From positions 80,001 through 144,000 of the forward strand of contig JARGOC010000008.1 in the NCBI GenBank assembly GCA_029212365.1: 64,000 nt of DNA. The letters run 5' to 3'. The notes beneath the pieces were generated by a model that had not been told where the DNA came from, ran no database searches, and worked only from the letters and a program-made list of their open reading frames with translations. Position numbers and translations under genes: made by a program. This DNA comes from Roseovarius sp. Its GTDB lineage: Bacteria; Pseudomonadota; Alphaproteobacteria; Rhodobacterales; Rhodobacteraceae. This document shows positions 1-9,370 of the stretch, piece by piece (position 1 is the stretch's first letter; each line of letters begins with the position of its first letter).

Positions 1-417
1 TTCATCCGCGCGCTCGTTTTCGGGGTGGCCCGCGTGGCCCTTGACCCATTCCCAGGTCACAGTATGGCGTGCCTGGGCCTCGTCCAGCCGTTGCCACAGC
101 TCCACGTTTTTGACGGGTTTTTTGTTTGAGGTCCGCCACCCATTGCGCTTCCAGCCATGTATCCAGCCGGTCACACCGTTCTTCACATAAGCGCTGTCGG
201 TGACAATGGTCAGGGTGCTGGGCCGTTCCAGCACCTCAAGCGCATGGATTGCGGCCAGCAGCTCCATCCGGTTGTTGGTGGTGTCGGCCTCACCGCCTTG
301 TAACTCGCGTTCTTTGATGATCTTGCCGTCTTGCACGGCGCGCATCAAAACCCCCCAGCCGCCGGGGCCAGGATTGCCGGAACATGCTCCATCGGTATAG
401 GCAAACAGCTCAGCCAT
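1..417 (-). CDS. rnhA: Ribonuclease HI (3' end cut by window edge)
   Basis: Endonuclease that cuts the RNA strand of RNA-DNA hybrids in the cytoplasm. The 139 visible codons contain all the catalytic residues of the family: D9 in [14 protein letters not shown]52 in [10 protein letters not shown]74 in TDSAYV, H128 in KGHAGH and D138 in NERAD. The family is usually about 150 residues, so only a short C-terminal tail lies beyond position 1. The ATG overlaps the stop of the upstream methyltransferase gene by 8 nt, so the two are translationally coupled at the end of an ispH-LysE-methyltransferase-rnhA run on the minus strand. Confidence 0.97.
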   Translation of the reverse strand, partial: MAELFAYTDGACSGNPGPGGWGVLMRAVQDGKIIKERELQGGEADTTNNRMELLAAIHALEVLERPSTLTIVTDSAYVKNGVTGWIHGWKRNGWRTSNKKPVKNVELWQRLDEAQARHTVTWEWVKGHAGHPENERADE

Positions 418-1003
418 GGGCGGTGATACACACCCAAGAGGCCAACTTGCCATCCATCCCTTTTTCGGCGCCGGTGGTTGATGAGAAAGGCGTAAAGCCT
501 GCGTTCTTTAGAAGTTCTGTCAATTCATGTTCCGTATAATAAGAATATAGCCGACCAAGGCTGTCTCGGTGCTCTCCGGTGCCAGTTTTCATGCCGATAT
601 GGAACAGCCCACCAGGTTTCAGCGCATGGCGAAGGCGCGCCAGATGGGCAGGCATATCTGCCTTTGGCGCGTGCAGCAAACTGAAGTTGGCCCAAATGCC
701 ATCATAAATGTTGTCACCGCTGATTTCATCAAACCGTGCAAGGCGTGCTGTGACGCCGGGCTGTGCCGCTGCCAAAGCCACCATTTCAGGCACCGCATCG
801 GTGGCGTCAACTGTCAGACCTGCGCGGGCCATGGCAGCGCCGGAGTTGCCCGGCCCACAGCCCAGATCCAGAACATGCGCACCACCCTGCAACCCGCCAA
901 TAAAGGCCGTCAGCTGCGGGCTCTTGTCCTCATTGTGTACCAGTGCTGAATATTCATCGGCCCGTTGGGCATAGACATTCAGCGTCTCAGAATCGTGGCT
1001 CAT
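410..1003 (-). CDS. Class I SAM-dependent methyltransferase
   Basis: A 197-residue Rossmann-fold methyltransferase. The SAM-binding motif I is [11 protein letters not shown] near residue 45, followed by an acidic motif around [10 protein letters not shown] and a motif near [12 protein letters not shown]. The C-terminal part ([31 protein letters not shown]) resembles Methyltransf_11/25-type enzymes whose substrates are rarely known. It sits 5 nt downstream of the LysE gene and overlaps rnhA by 8 nt. The substrate cannot be told from sequence; a small molecule is more likely than a macromolecule because no RNA- or protein-binding extension is present. Confidence 0.9.
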   Translation of the reverse strand: MSHDSETLNVYAQRADEYSALVHNEDKSPQLTAFIGGLQGGAHVLDLGCGPGNSGAAMARAGLTVDATDAVPEMVALAAAQPGVTARLARFDEISGDNIYDGIWANFSLLHAPKADMPAHLARLRHALKPGGLFHIGMKTGTGEHRDSLGRLYSYYTEHELTELLKNAGFTPFSSTTGAEKGMDGKLASWVCITAHG

Positions 1004-1008
1004 CGGTT

Positions 1009-1620
1009 TTAGGCCCTTTCAAATGCCAGCCGTGTGGCAAGAGCGGCAAATATGGCGGCAAAGCTGCGGTTCAGCCAGCGCATGATCCGGGCCGAGCCAA
1101 GAATGTGATCACGCGCACCGGCAGCAAAAACACCGTAGAGGGTAAACACCGCCAATGTCATCGCCATGAAAACCGCACCCAGAACCGTCATCTCGGAGGT
1201 GGCCAGAGCAGGGTCGCCCGACAAAAATGGTGGCAGCAGGGCCAGAAAGAATATCGACAATTTGGGGTTCAACACGTTGATCAGCGCGCCACGGCGCGCC
1301 ACGATCCAACCGGGCTCGGGCTGGCGGTTTGGCTGCACCGACAATGCCCCGCCCGAGGACAGCGATTGCCACGCCAGATACAGCAAATAAGCAACACCTG
1401 CGAATTTCACGATCAGAAACAGCAAAGCCGAGGCGTGCAACACCGCCGCCACGCCCAATATCGCAGCAGCGAGATGCGGCAAAATCCCGAGTGTGCAGCC
1501 CAAAGCCGCGAAAATCGCAGCGCGATGCCCCTGGCCCAATCCGATAGCCAGCGTGTAAATCACACCTGTTCCGGGGGCCAACACCACGACAAACGCGGTG
1601 ATCAGAAATTGCAGGCTCAT
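1009..1620 (-). CDS. LysE/RhtB family amino-acid exporter
   Basis: Inner-membrane exporter of the LysE superfamily, 203 residues with about six hydrophobic segments. It starts with the signature stretch FVVVLAPGTGVIYTLAIGLGQG, has an internal LNPKLSIFFLALLPPF segment, and ends with a helix carrying RIMRWLNRSFAAIF. I chose the ATG at 1620 because GAGG lies nine bases upstream; in-frame ATGs at 1626 and 1635 are alternatives with weaker ribosome-binding sites. Substrates in this family are amino acids, homoserine lactone or similar small zwitterions; the specific one is not evident. Confidence 0.9.
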   Translation of the reverse strand: MSLQFLITAFVVVLAPGTGVIYTLAIGLGQGHRAAIFAALGCTLGILPHLAAAILGVAAVLHASALLFLIVKFAGVAYLLYLAWQSLSSGGALSVQPNRQPEPGWIVARRGALINVLNPKLSIFFLALLPPFLSGDPALATSEMTVLGAVFMAMTLAVFTLYGVFAAGARDHILGSARIMRWLNRSFAAIFAALATRLAFERA

Positions 1621-1728
1621 GGGCATTGACCTCATTGAATGTCGCTCGGGCGAGTGAGGCCACAGCGCGCTGGGGCTGTCAACCACGCGAGCGCGGCGCG
1701 CCAATGCGGGCCCCTGAAAAATCAAAGG

Positions 1729-2679
1729 TCACGCAACTCCGCGCAGTACGCGTGGCACCTTGAAATGCACGTTCTCGACAGCGGTTTCAACTTGCTCAAC
1801 ACTCACGTCATACCGTGCACGAAAGGCGTCAATCACCTCGTTGACCAACACTTCGGGGGCCGAGGCCCCTGCGGTGATCCCGATTGAGGCAATGCCATCC
1901 AGCGCACGCCAATCAATGTCAACGGCGCGTTGTACCAACTGGGCGTAAGCGCAGCCGGCTTTGGCACCCACCTCAACCAATCTGCGCGAGTTTGACGAAT
2001 TAGGCGCCCCCACCACCAGCATGGCGTCGGCTTTGGCGGCCATCGCTTTGACTGCCTCCTGGCGATTGGTGGTGGCATAGCAGATGTCTTCCTTGTGCGG
2101 GCCTTTGATGGCCGGAAAACGGGCTTGCAATGCGGCGACGATATCTTTGGTGTCATCCACCGATAGCGTGGTCTGGGTGACAAACGCCAGCTGGGTTGCA
2201 TCGCGCACATCCAGATGGATCACATCCTCGACAGTTTCGACCAGCAGCACCTGACCTGGTGGCAGCTGTCCCATGGTGCCGATGGTTTCAGGGTGGCCTT
2301 CATGGCCAATCATGATGATCTGAAGGCCGTTCTCAAAGTGCCGTTCGGCTTCGATATGAACTTTGCTCACCAAGGGGCAGGTGGCATCCACATAGATCAT
2401 TTCACGTTTCGCGGCCTCTGCGGGCACAGATTTGGGCACGCCGTGGGCTGAAAAAATCACCGGGCGATCATCCGGGCAATCCTGCAGGTCTTCGACAAAC
2501 ACCGCCCCCTTGGCGCGCAGATCGTCGACAACAAATTTATTATGCACGATTTCATGGCGCACATAGACCGGTGCACCCCACTTTTTCAGGGCCAGTTCAA
2601 CGATCTGGATGGCGCGGTCAACACCTGCGCAAAACCCACGAGGGGCGGCCAAGTAAAGCGTGAGAGGTGGTTTGGACAT
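1729..2679 (-). CDS. ispH: 4-hydroxy-3-methylbut-2-enyl diphosphate reductase
   Basis: Last step of the MEP isoprenoid pathway: reduces HMBPP to IPP and DMAPP with a [4Fe-4S] cluster. The three cluster cysteines are visible as C17 (PRGFCAG), C101 (DATCPLV) and C200 (KEDICYAT), and the substrate histidines lie in [15 protein letters not shown] and GHEGHPE. From the ATG at 2679 the protein is 316 residues, the normal length; AGGAG eight bases upstream supports this start. A longer in-frame ORF reaches 2826, but its extra 49 residues (including HLRSNWSS) look non-coding. It opens a minus-strand run with LysE, methyltransferase and rnhA. Confidence 0.98.
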   Translation of the reverse strand: MSKPPLTLYLAAPRGFCAGVDRAIQIVELALKKWGAPVYVRHEIVHNKFVVDDLRAKGAVFVEDLQDCPDDRPVIFSAHGVPKSVPAEAAKREMIYVDATCPLVSKVHIEAERHFENGLQIIMIGHEGHPETIGTMGQLPPGQVLLVETVEDVIHLDVRDATQLAFVTQTTLSVDDTKDIVAALQARFPAIKGPHKEDICYATTNRQEAVKAMAAKADAMLVVGAPNSSNSRRLVEVGAKAGCAYAQLVQRAVDIDWRALDGIASIGITAGASAPEVLVNEVIDAFRARYDVSVEQVETAVENVHFKVPRVLRGVA

Positions 2680-2824
2680 GACGGCAGCTCCTGTTATCCT
2701 GATAGGTAAGGATTTGTCAGGGGCGGGTCCAGCCCGGATGATCAGAAAGCTGGACCAATTGGACCGCAGGTGCCAGACATTCACTTCGGGCAGGAGGCAC
2801 GCAAGAAACGCGCCGGCCGCACCC

Positions 2825-2849
2825 AAAAACCGGGGCGCGTTGGCCCCGG
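2825..2849 (-). terminator. Intrinsic terminator of the NYN-domain gene
   Basis: Read on the minus strand, a 7-bp GC stem (CCGGGGC / GCCCCGG, 6-nt loop) is followed at once by five T. It starts six bases after the stop codon of the NYN gene and so separates that gene from ispH. Confidence 0.88.
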
Positions 2850-2855
2850 ATTCAA

Positions 2856-3431
2856 TTACTCGTGTGCGGTGCTGTAAGCGCCTTCGCTCTCAGGCATTGG
2901 CTCGCGCGGAGGGCGCCCAATCACTTCTTTGAGGCCTTCTAGCTCAATGAAGTTATCCGCCTGGCGACGCAAATCATCCGAGATCATCGGTGGCTGGCTG
3001 CGAATGGTCGATACAACCGACACGCGCACGCCCTGACGCTGAAGACTTGCCACCAGGGGGCGGAAATCGCCATCACCTGAGAACAAAACGATGTGATCTA
3101 CACGCGGAGCAAGCTCCATGGCATCCACCGCCAGCTCAATGTCCATATTGCCTTTGACTTTGCGACGGCCCTGGCTGTCGGTGTATTCTTTGGCTGGTTT
3201 CGTCACCATCGAAAACCCGTTGTAATTCAGCCAATCCACCAGCGGGCGAATGGGAGAATACTCATCATTTTCCAACAAAGCTGTATAATAAAAGGCCCGC
3301 AGAAGTTTGCCACGTCGCATGAATTCCGTACGCAGAAGCTTGTAGTCAATATCGAACCCAAGAGACTTTGAAGCTGCATACAGATTTGAGCCATCGATGA
3401 ACAGCGCAAGCCGTTCGTCTTTATAAAACAT
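2856..3431 (-). CDS. NYN-domain (LabA/DUF88-like) protein
   Basis: A 191-residue PIN-like NYN domain protein. The conserved acidic pocket is visible: FIDGSNLY near residue 14, [13 protein letters not shown] near 95 and [13 protein letters not shown] near 118. Together these supply the Asp residues expected for a metal-dependent nuclease of the LabA/DUF88 group. A GGAAGGA ribosome-binding site precedes the ATG. It is a single gene, divergent from folK and ended by its own intrinsic terminator. RNA is the likely substrate by family analogy, but the physiological target is unknown. Confidence 0.88.
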   Translation of the reverse strand: MFYKDERLALFIDGSNLYAASKSLGFDIDYKLLRTEFMRRGKLLRAFYYTALLENDEYSPIRPLVDWLNYNGFSMVTKPAKEYTDSQGRRKVKGNMDIELAVDAMELAPRVDHIVLFSGDGDFRPLVASLQRQGVRVSVVSTIRSQPPMISDDLRRQADNFIELEGLKEVIGRPPREPMPESEGAYSTAHE

Positions 3432-3571
3432 TCGAAAGTCCTTCCAATCGATTTTGGTCTGCTTAGAATGTAAGCGTGTGAGTGGTTTAAAATAAAACAG
3501 ACCTGACAGGTGAAAATAGGTATTTCATAGAAAATACGCAATAGGTTTCCGCTCATTCAAAAGGATAGGTT

Positions 3572-4141
3572 ATGATGACTACGGGTCAAGAATACTTGAT
3601 CGCGCTCGGCGGAAACCTGCGGTCCGAGGCGGGTGTGCCCCAACAAACACTGCGTGCAGCCCTGGCCATGTTGGAGGATGAGGGCGTACAACTTAAGGCA
3701 GTGAGCGATTTTTACCGCACAGCTTGTTTCCCGCCCGGTGCTGGCCCTGATTATGTCAATGCGGCAGCTCGTGTCGGGTATGCCGGTGGTCCACAAGATT
3801 TTTTGGCGGTTTTACACAGTGTTGAATCTCAGTTTGGGCGCGAACGCCAACAGCGTTGGGGCCGTCGTACGCTGGATCTGGATCTGGTGGCGGCGGGGCA
3901 GTTGGTCTTGCCGGATCAGGCAATACATGCCGATTGGCGTAATTTGCCCCCTGAAAAGCAAGTCGAAAGCACGCCCGATCAGCTGATCGTCCCGCATCCC
4001 CGCCTGCAAGACCGGGCATTTGTATTGGTGCCTTTGGCGGATGTGGCCCCCGATTGGATGCACCCGATTTTGGGCCTCAGCGTGACTGAAATGCTAGAAC
4101 ACCTGCCGCCCGCGTCACGAAACGACGTGGTTGAATTGTAG
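3572..4141 (+). CDS. folK: 2-amino-4-hydroxy-6-hydroxymethyldihydropteridine pyrophosphokinase
   Basis: Folate biosynthesis enzyme (HPPK) that transfers pyrophosphate from ATP to the hydroxymethyl-dihydropterin. Signature elements are LIALGGNLRS at the N-terminus, RWGRRTLDLDLV near residue 95 and PHPRLQDRAFVLVPLADV near 145. At 189 residues it is slightly longer than the 160-residue E. coli enzyme. Two ATGs stand in tandem at 3572 and 3575 behind AAGGATAGG; either could be used. The folB and folP partners are not next to it. Confidence 0.95.
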   Translation: MMTTGQEYLIALGGNLRSEAGVPQQTLRAALAMLEDEGVQLKAVSDFYRTACFPPGAGPDYVNAAARVGYAGGPQDFLAVLHSVESQFGRERQQRWGRRTLDLDLVAAGQLVLPDQAIHADWRNLPPEKQVESTPDQLIVPHPRLQDRAFVLVPLADVAPDWMHPILGLSVTEMLEHLPPASRNDVVEL

Positions 4142-4320
4142 ATCACCAGCCGACCTCAATGTTCTGGTGCCCTCAGGCAGATTAGCGGGGCGTCGGCCAA
4201 CCGTGCGCTTGATTGGGGCAAGCCAATGCTGACATCGGCGTTTCGCAGCCTGCACTGTTGTCATCCTACAAAGTGTTCTACGCTGCTCACGACTCACAGC
4301 ATTCTCAGGAGGATACGCTG

Positions 4321-5085
4321 ATGTCTGGCCCTCTACGCCTTGGTGTTAATATTGATCACGTCGCCACCGTGCGCAACGCGCGCGGCGGTGAATATCCTGA
4401 TCCGCTACGTGCGGCAAAAATCGCGGAAGAGGCCGGCGCCGATGGCATCACGGCCCATCTGCGCGAGGATCGTCGCCATATTTCGGACCGCGATATCGAC
4501 CGGTTGATGGACCATCTGACCGTGCCGCTGAATTTTGAGATGGCCGCCACGGAGGAGATGCAGCAAATCGCCCTGCGCCACAAACCCCATGCGGTGTGCA
4601 TCGTGCCCGAAAAACGCGAAGAAAAGACCACAGAAGGCGGGCTAGAAGTGGCGCGTGAAGAGAACCGTTTGGCCCATTACCTTGCCCCTCTGCGAGAGGC
4701 AGGTTGCCGGGTGTCGATCTTTGTCGCCGCCGATAAACGCCAGATTGAAGCGGCACATCGCATCGGTGGTGAAGTGGTTGAATTGCACGCCGGGGCGTAT
4801 TGCGACGCCCATGCTGAGGGCCGCTTTGACGACCGCGACCGCGAATTTGCCGCGCTGCGTGAAATGTCACAATTCGCGCATTCGCTGGGTCTGGAAGTGC
4901 ATGTTGGCCACGGGCTGACCTATGATTGTGTGCAACCCGTCGCAGCCCTGCCCGAGGTGATGGAGCTGAACATCGGCCATTTCCTGATTGGCGAGGCGAT
5001 CTTCATGGGGCTGGACCCCGCCATACGCCATATGCGCGGGTTGATGGACGGCGCGCGCAGGTCTGAGTACCGGTCGGCCATATGA
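4321..5085 (+). CDS. pdxJ: Pyridoxine 5'-phosphate synthase
   Basis: Condenses 1-deoxyxylulose 5-phosphate with 3-amino-2-oxopropyl phosphate to make pyridoxine 5'-phosphate. The TIM-barrel signature is plain: RLGVNIDHVATVRNARGG at the start, ADGITAHLREDRRHI near residue 45, VCIVPEKREEKTTEGG near 90 and ELNIGHFLIGEAIFMGL near the end. The ATG at 4321 follows AGGAGG and gives 254 residues, the family length; an in-frame extension back to 4213 has no family similarity. The stop overlaps the next ATG (ATGA), so it heads a coupled set that runs to acpS. Confidence 0.98.
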   Translation: MSGPLRLGVNIDHVATVRNARGGEYPDPLRAAKIAEEAGADGITAHLREDRRHISDRDIDRLMDHLTVPLNFEMAATEEMQQIALRHKPHAVCIVPEKREEKTTEGGLEVAREENRLAHYLAPLREAGCRVSIFVAADKRQIEAAHRIGGEVVELHAGAYCDAHAEGRFDDRDREFAALREMSQFAHSLGLEVHVGHGLTYDCVQPVAALPEVMELNIGHFLIGEAIFMGLDPAIRHMRGLMDGARRSEYRSAI

Positions 5086-5519
5086 ACTATGTCCGATACG
5101 GATTGGTATTTGCCGCCGTCGCTCTGGGGGCGGCTTTTGCTGTCAAAATCTTGAACACCACGACAGATAATGTGCTTGGGTCTTCGGCGCAATTGATGGT
5201 GCCGGCGATGATTGCCGCCTTGATTGAGGGCCAGCAGTTTGCCCGCACCCACAAGCGCCGCCCCCGCAGCGCAGAAATCTGGGGGTTTGCCTGGATCGCC
5301 ACGTTGATCGCCGTGGTGCTGAATGTGGCGCTGGCTTTTGGGGCAGGAGGCTTGGCACCGGTGTTTGGCAGATTGGCCATCGCCGCCGCATCTGTCCAAC
5401 AATTCGCGCTGCTTTTGGGCATCTATGCGGGGGGCTATCTGATCTGCAACCGCTTCTTTGCAGGCATTGGGGCGGGCAATCAGCTCAGCGTTATGCGCAA
5501 CCGAGGTGAGTTGGAATGA
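5082..5519 (+). CDS. Small membrane protein, ABZJ_00895-like
   Basis: A 145-residue inner-membrane protein with four hydrophobic segments: near residues 5-25, 33-50, 68-95 and 108-128. A basic loop QFARTHKRRPRSAE lies between the second and third. The layout agrees with the uncharacterised ABZJ_00895 family, which I recall beside pdxJ in related genomes; that identification is from memory. It is coupled by ATGA overlaps both to pdxJ upstream and to the secreted protein gene downstream. No function is known. Confidence 0.75.
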   Translation: MNYVRYGLVFAAVALGAAFAVKILNTTTDNVLGSSAQLMVPAMIAALIEGQQFARTHKRRPRSAEIWGFAWIATLIAVVLNVALAFGAGGLAPVFGRLAIAAASVQQFALLLGIYAGGYLICNRFFAGIGAGNQLSVMRNRGELE

Positions 5520-5956
5520 CTCGCCTTCTTACCCTGATGGTCCTGCTTTTCAGTGCCCTGCCTGCAACTGCTCAACACGTCCAGCCTTGTGATTGGATTG
5601 CGCGCGCCGATGGCATTGTCGAGCCGTGGAAGGACAACACCCGTACCTTTGCCAATGGGGCGGTGCGTCTGGCTCTGCTGGACGTGGTCGAGCCAGCCGC
5701 GGGCGCATTGCACCTGTTGATCCTGTCGCCGCCTCACAACGAGTTGGGGGAACGCCAATGCCTGACCTTGGGAATGTCCGAAAATATTGGCTTTACCAAT
5801 GCTGAGTTTGATACGCTCACGGCTGACTATGACGCCTCGGTAGGGCTGGTGTTTGAGATGACTGTTCAGGTATTTGACGGCGAGGATTACAGACCGGCCA
5901 TTTTACGCTTTACCCTCAACCAGGCCACCGGCGTCGTGCGCGCCGTGCTGCAATAG
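5516..5956 (+). CDS. Conserved secreted protein of unknown function
   Basis: A 146-residue protein with a clear Sec signal peptide (MTRLLTLMVLLFSALPATAQ, cleavage after ATAQ). The mature part has two cysteines, in QPCDW and RQCLTLG, that could form a disulphide. It is mostly beta in character (ALHLLILSPP, VGLVFEMTVQVFDGEDYRPAILRFTL). I do not recognise a family. The ATG overlaps the stop of the membrane protein gene by four bases, so it is probably co-expressed with pdxJ. Confidence 0.75.
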   Translation: MTRLLTLMVLLFSALPATAQHVQPCDWIARADGIVEPWKDNTRTFANGAVRLALLDVVEPAAGALHLLILSPPHNELGERQCLTLGMSENIGFTNAEFDTLTADYDASVGLVFEMTVQVFDGEDYRPAILRFTLNQATGVVRAVLQ

Positions 5957-5976
5957 ACGCCGACAAGTCGGAGAGA

Positions 5977-6303
5977 GTGATGATTTCAATTCCCAAAATA
6001 TTGGCCGTAACACCGGGGCCTGCCAATCGGTCCAACGCCACAATGGTGCTGCGCTATGGCCGCAAGACCGGCTTGACCTATGGAGCGGCGCTGGATTCGC
6101 CAGGCACAATGTTGTCTGTCGTGCTCAGCGCCATTGTTTGCATGGTGGTCGCGATCCTGAATAACGTAATGTATTCAATCACCTTTTCCGCAGATAGCAT
6201 GAGGGCTGTCTATCGTCGGTGGTGCCGTTGGATTGATGGGATCAGCGCGGCGCTATTCGCAATCGCAGGCCTTGCCCTGATCCGATCGGCGTTTACCAGA
6301 TGA
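5977..6303 (+). pseudogene. Internally deleted LysE/RhtB exporter remnant
   Basis: A 108-codon open frame whose two ends match opposite ends of a LysE/RhtB exporter. The N-terminal part holds ILAVTPGPAN followed by VLRYGRKTGLTYGAALDS, the family opening. The C-terminal part holds [23 protein letters not shown], the family ending. A normal member is about 200 residues, so some 90 central residues are missing without loss of frame. It retains a GGAGAG ribosome-binding site and an ATGA overlap with acpS, so it may still be translated. I infer a decayed exporter; a functional mini-protein cannot be excluded. Confidence 0.65.
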
Positions 6304-6722
6304 TCCTGGGCATTGGCACTGACCTGGCCAATATTGAGCGTATCAGCGCCACGTTAGAGCGTTTTGGCGACCGGTTTCGCAATCGTGTGTTCACCGATAT
6401 TGAACAGGCCAAAGCCGAAGCGCGCGCCGACACGCCCGGCACCTATGCCAAGCGCTGGGCCGCAAAAGAAGCCTGCTCAAAGGCGCTGGGCACGGGCCTG
6501 CGCATGGGCATTTCGTGGAAGGATATGGCCGTGAGCAACCTCAAGACCGGCCAGCCTGTCATGCAGGTCACTGGCTGGGCGGCGCAACGTTTGGCCAGCA
6601 TGACGCCCGATGGGCATGAGGCCATCATTCATGTCACATTGAGCGATGATCACCCCTGGGCGCAGGCCTTTGTTGTGATCGAAGCGCGCCCGATAGTGCA
6701 GGGGGGCGTGTCAGCGCCTTGA
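6300..6722 (+). CDS. acpS: Holo-[acyl-carrier-protein] synthase
   Basis: Transfers 4'-phosphopantetheine from CoA to acyl carrier protein. Family motifs: [14 protein letters not shown] at the N-terminus with the Mg-binding Asp, FTDIEQ, then [18 protein letters not shown] with the catalytic Glu. The end [18 protein letters not shown] is typical. The length of 140 residues is normal. The start overlaps the upstream remnant gene by four bases. It precedes lepB, rnc and era, a conserved order in alphaproteobacteria. Confidence 0.96.
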   Translation: MILGIGTDLANIERISATLERFGDRFRNRVFTDIEQAKAEARADTPGTYAKRWAAKEACSKALGTGLRMGISWKDMAVSNLKTGQPVMQVTGWAAQRLASMTPDGHEAIIHVTLSDDHPWAQAFVVIEARPIVQGGVSAP

Positions 6723-6779
6723 CACCTCTCCAAGCAAACCGCATGTAACCTGCGAGCACAAACACGAGCGGAGACCACC

Positions 6780-7616
6780 ATGACCACCGAGGCCACAAAG
6801 GGCAGCGCCATTCTGGAAACCGTCAAAACGGTGTTTTGGGCACTTGTGATAGCAGGCATTTTCCGCACCATCCTGTTTCAGCCGTTCTGGATTCCGTCAG
6901 GCTCGATGAAAGACACGCTGCTGATCGGGGATTTCCTGTTCGTGAACAAATTCGCCTATGGCTATTCCTATGCGTCCTGCCCCACCATCCGCATCGCGCG
7001 GTTGGGCGTGGATGTGGATGCCAAGGACATCTGCGGCTGGCTGGACGGCGACAACACCCGCCTGATGGGCAGCGAGCCCGAGCGTGGTGATATCATCGTC
7101 TTTCGCCACCCGGTGAACGGCACCGATTTTATCAAGCGGGTGGTTGGACTGCCGGGTGACAAGGTGCAGATGATCGACAGCGTGCTGCATATCAACGGCG
7201 AGGCAGTCAAGCTGGAAGATGCCGGCGTATTTGAAGAAGAATTTGCGGCCCAAGGCCCGATGCAACGCCGCCCGCGGTGTGAAAACGGTGCTGTGGGCGA
7301 AGGGGCGATATGCGCCAAGTCCCGTCAACGCGAGACATTTTCAAACGGGCGCAGCCACTCGGTACTGAATATCACCAAACAACTCTCGGATGATACAGGT
7401 GTCTATTCGGTGCCTGAGGGGCATTATTTCTTCATGGGTGACAACCGTGATAATTCAACCGACAGCCGCTTTCCACAGGCGGTGGGCGGAGTTGAATTTG
7501 TCCCATATGAAAATCTGATTGGCCGTGCTGACCGGGTGGTATTTTCCTCTGCCGGGCGCTCGATGTTGTACTTCTGGACCTGGCGTGGAGACCGCTTTTT
7601 CAAGGGGTTGGAGTGA
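6780..7616 (+). CDS. lepB: Signal peptidase I
   Basis: Removes signal peptides from exported preproteins at the periplasmic face of the inner membrane. One N-terminal membrane helix (residues 14-32) is followed by the serine motif WIPSGSMKDTLLIGD with the nucleophile Ser. Next comes the lysine region DIIVFRHPVNGTDFIKRVVGLPGD and the signature GDNRDNSTDSR. At 278 residues it has an insertion with paired cysteines (SCPTI, DICGW, RRPRCENGA, AICAK). Its stop overlaps the GTG start of a second signal peptidase gene, a tandem arrangement. Confidence 0.97.
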   Translation: MTTEATKGSAILETVKTVFWALVIAGIFRTILFQPFWIPSGSMKDTLLIGDFLFVNKFAYGYSYASCPTIRIARLGVDVDAKDICGWLDGDNTRLMGSEPERGDIIVFRHPVNGTDFIKRVVGLPGDKVQMIDSVLHINGEAVKLEDAGVFEEEFAAQGPMQRRPRCENGAVGEGAICAKSRQRETFSNGRSHSVLNITKQLSDDTGVYSVPEGHYFFMGDNRDNSTDSRFPQAVGGVEFVPYENLIGRADRVVFSSAGRSMLYFWTWRGDRFFKGLE

Positions 7617-8644
7617 GCGCCCCTGGCAAAAGCCCCTCGGCCTCGAACCTGATCAGGCGGGGCTTTGACTGGTCGGGCACCACGCCACGACTGCCTTATA
7701 TTTTGATGACGCTGGCCGTGATTTGCCTGGCCTCTCTGATCCCGGTGACACGCAATTTTTCGGGCGCCAACACGGCTGTGTTTGTCTCGCTCACCATGGC
7801 CTTTCCGATCTGGCTGGGCCACACCCGTCGTCGCCTGCGCGATGTGGGCTGGTCGGGTTGGCTGATGTGGGTGGCCATTCTGCCGGTTGTGGGATTGATC
7901 CTGACGATCTTTTTGGCGTTCAAACCGGGTGGCAACCTCGATGCGCAAACTGATGCACGCTATTCCAAACTGGGGTTTGTTGTTTCGCTGATTGTGGGCT
8001 GCCTGTTGCTGTCACGCGCATTTTGGGCGCCCTATTGGATACCCGCTGGATCAATGAAGCCCAATTTGCTGATTGGGGATTTCGTGATTGTTGTGCCCGT
8101 CAATACCCCCCAGCGCGGAGATGTCCTGGTCTTTAACAAGCCAGGAAGCGACGCGGAATATATCAAACGCCTTATTGGCATGCCCGGCGAGTCTGTGCAG
8201 ATGCGTGATGGCGTGGTCTATGTGAACGACGACCCCTTGCCGCAAAGTGACGCACAGGAATTTTCCGAGCCATTTGCCCTGCAAGGGGCGATGCAAATTC
8301 AACCACGATGCGCAAATAATCCGGCGGCGGGTGAGGCTTGCCTGAAGACCCGGATGATCGAAACACAGCCGGGCGGGCGCAGCTATGCGATCCTCGATAT
8401 CAGCCCACATGTGGTGGACAATACTGGACGCCAGGTCGTGCCTGAGGGGCATTATTACTTCCTGGGTGACAACCGCGATAACTCATCAGATTCACGGATG
8501 TCGACCGATATTGGTGGAATGGGCCTGATCCCGCGCGAAAACATCACTGGGCGTGCGTCCTGGGTGCTGTTTTCCTCGGCGGGTGAGCGGCTTATGCAGA
8601 TATGGAACTGGCGGCCAAACCGTTATCTCATGAGGGTCAAATGA
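7613..8644 (+). CDS. Second signal peptidase I with N-terminal DUF805-like membrane domain
   Basis: A 343-residue protein in two parts. Residues 1 to about 110 resemble DUF805: [16 protein letters not shown], then [20 protein letters not shown] and a closing LAFKPGG, with three hydrophobic segments. Residues 120-343 form a signal peptidase [16 protein letters not shown] (Ser), [15 protein letters not shown] (Lys) and [12 protein letters not shown]. It starts with GTG overlapping the lepB stop (GTGA), and its own stop overlaps the rnc ATG. The peptidase half is closest to the preceding lepB (both carry the QPRC and paired-Cys insertion), so a tandem duplication followed by domain fusion is the simplest reading. 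Confidence 0.88.
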   Translation: MSAPGKSPSASNLIRRGFDWSGTTPRLPYILMTLAVICLASLIPVTRNFSGANTAVFVSLTMAFPIWLGHTRRRLRDVGWSGWLMWVAILPVVGLILTIFLAFKPGGNLDAQTDARYSKLGFVVSLIVGCLLLSRAFWAPYWIPAGSMKPNLLIGDFVIVVPVNTPQRGDVLVFNKPGSDAEYIKRLIGMPGESVQMRDGVVYVNDDPLPQSDAQEFSEPFALQGAMQIQPRCANNPAAGEACLKTRMIETQPGGRSYAILDISPHVVDNTGRQVVPEGHYYFLGDNRDNSSDSRMSTDIGGMGLIPRENITGRASWVLFSSAGERLMQIWNWRPNRYLMRVK

Positions 8645-9324
8645 AGATATCCACCGAGCTGAGCGCGTTTCAGACCCGTCTGGGTCATGAATTTGCCGAT
8701 CCTGGCCTGTTGGTGCGCGCTGTCACCCATGCTTCGATGTCGTCGGCCACGCGCGACGATAATCAACGGTTGGAATTCCTTGGTGACAGAGTTCTGGGGC
8801 TGGTGATGTCCGAGGCGTTGCTGGAGATTGATCCTAATGCCTCTGAAGGGATGCTGGCCCCGCGGTTCAATGCGTTGGTGCGCAAGGAAACCTGCGCCGA
8901 GATTGCCCGTGAAATTGATCTGGGTAAGGTCCTGAAGCTGGGCCGGTCTGAGATGATGTCAGGTGGGCGACGCAAACAGGCGTTGTTGGGGGATGCCATG
9001 GAGGCGGTGATTGCCGCCGTTTACCACGATGCCGGTTTTGATGTGGCGCGCGCGTTGGTGCTGCGGCTTTGGGGGGCGCGGGTCAGTACGGTTCAGGATG
9101 ACGCGCGAGATGCAAAAACAGCCTTGCAGGAATGGGCCCAAGGCCGTGGGTTGGCGCCACCTGATTATGTGGAAACTGCGCGCTCAGGCCCCGACCATGC
9201 CCCGCAATTCACCATTGAGGCGCGCCTGTCCAACGGGGCAAGCGCCACTGCGACAGCAGGATCCAAACGCCAGGCAGAACAGGCGGCCGCCCGTGCGTTG
9301 CTGGACAAGATCAATGTGGGTTAA
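8641..9324 (+). CDS. rnc: Ribonuclease III
   Basis: Double-stranded RNA endonuclease for rRNA and mRNA processing. The catalytic domain has the signature [14 protein letters not shown] near residue 42 and [14 protein letters not shown] near 113, which provide the metal-binding acidic residues. The C-terminal double-stranded RNA-binding domain spans about residues 155-225 ([13 protein letters not shown], ending [13 protein letters not shown]). The ATG at 8641 overlaps the upstream stop (ATGA); an in-frame extension to 8602 only copies coding sequence of the upstream gene. The length of 227 residues is normal. Confidence 0.97.
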   Translation: MKISTELSAFQTRLGHEFADPGLLVRAVTHASMSSATRDDNQRLEFLGDRVLGLVMSEALLEIDPNASEGMLAPRFNALVRKETCAEIAREIDLGKVLKLGRSEMMSGGRRKQALLGDAMEAVIAAVYHDAGFDVARALVLRLWGARVSTVQDDARDAKTALQEWAQGRGLAPPDYVETARSGPDHAPQFTIEARLSNGASATATAGSKRQAEQAAARALLDKINVG

Positions 9325-9370
9325 CGTGATCTGAATGAATGCCTTCGGCATGCTCTCTCTTGGTAAATTG

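Noticed and set aside
943..1629. 228-codon open frame on the plus strand
   Set aside because: It lies wholly opposite the LysE gene and the methyltransferase start. It is rich in His, Gln and Arg, as expected for a shadow frame in GC-rich DNA, and has no family features.
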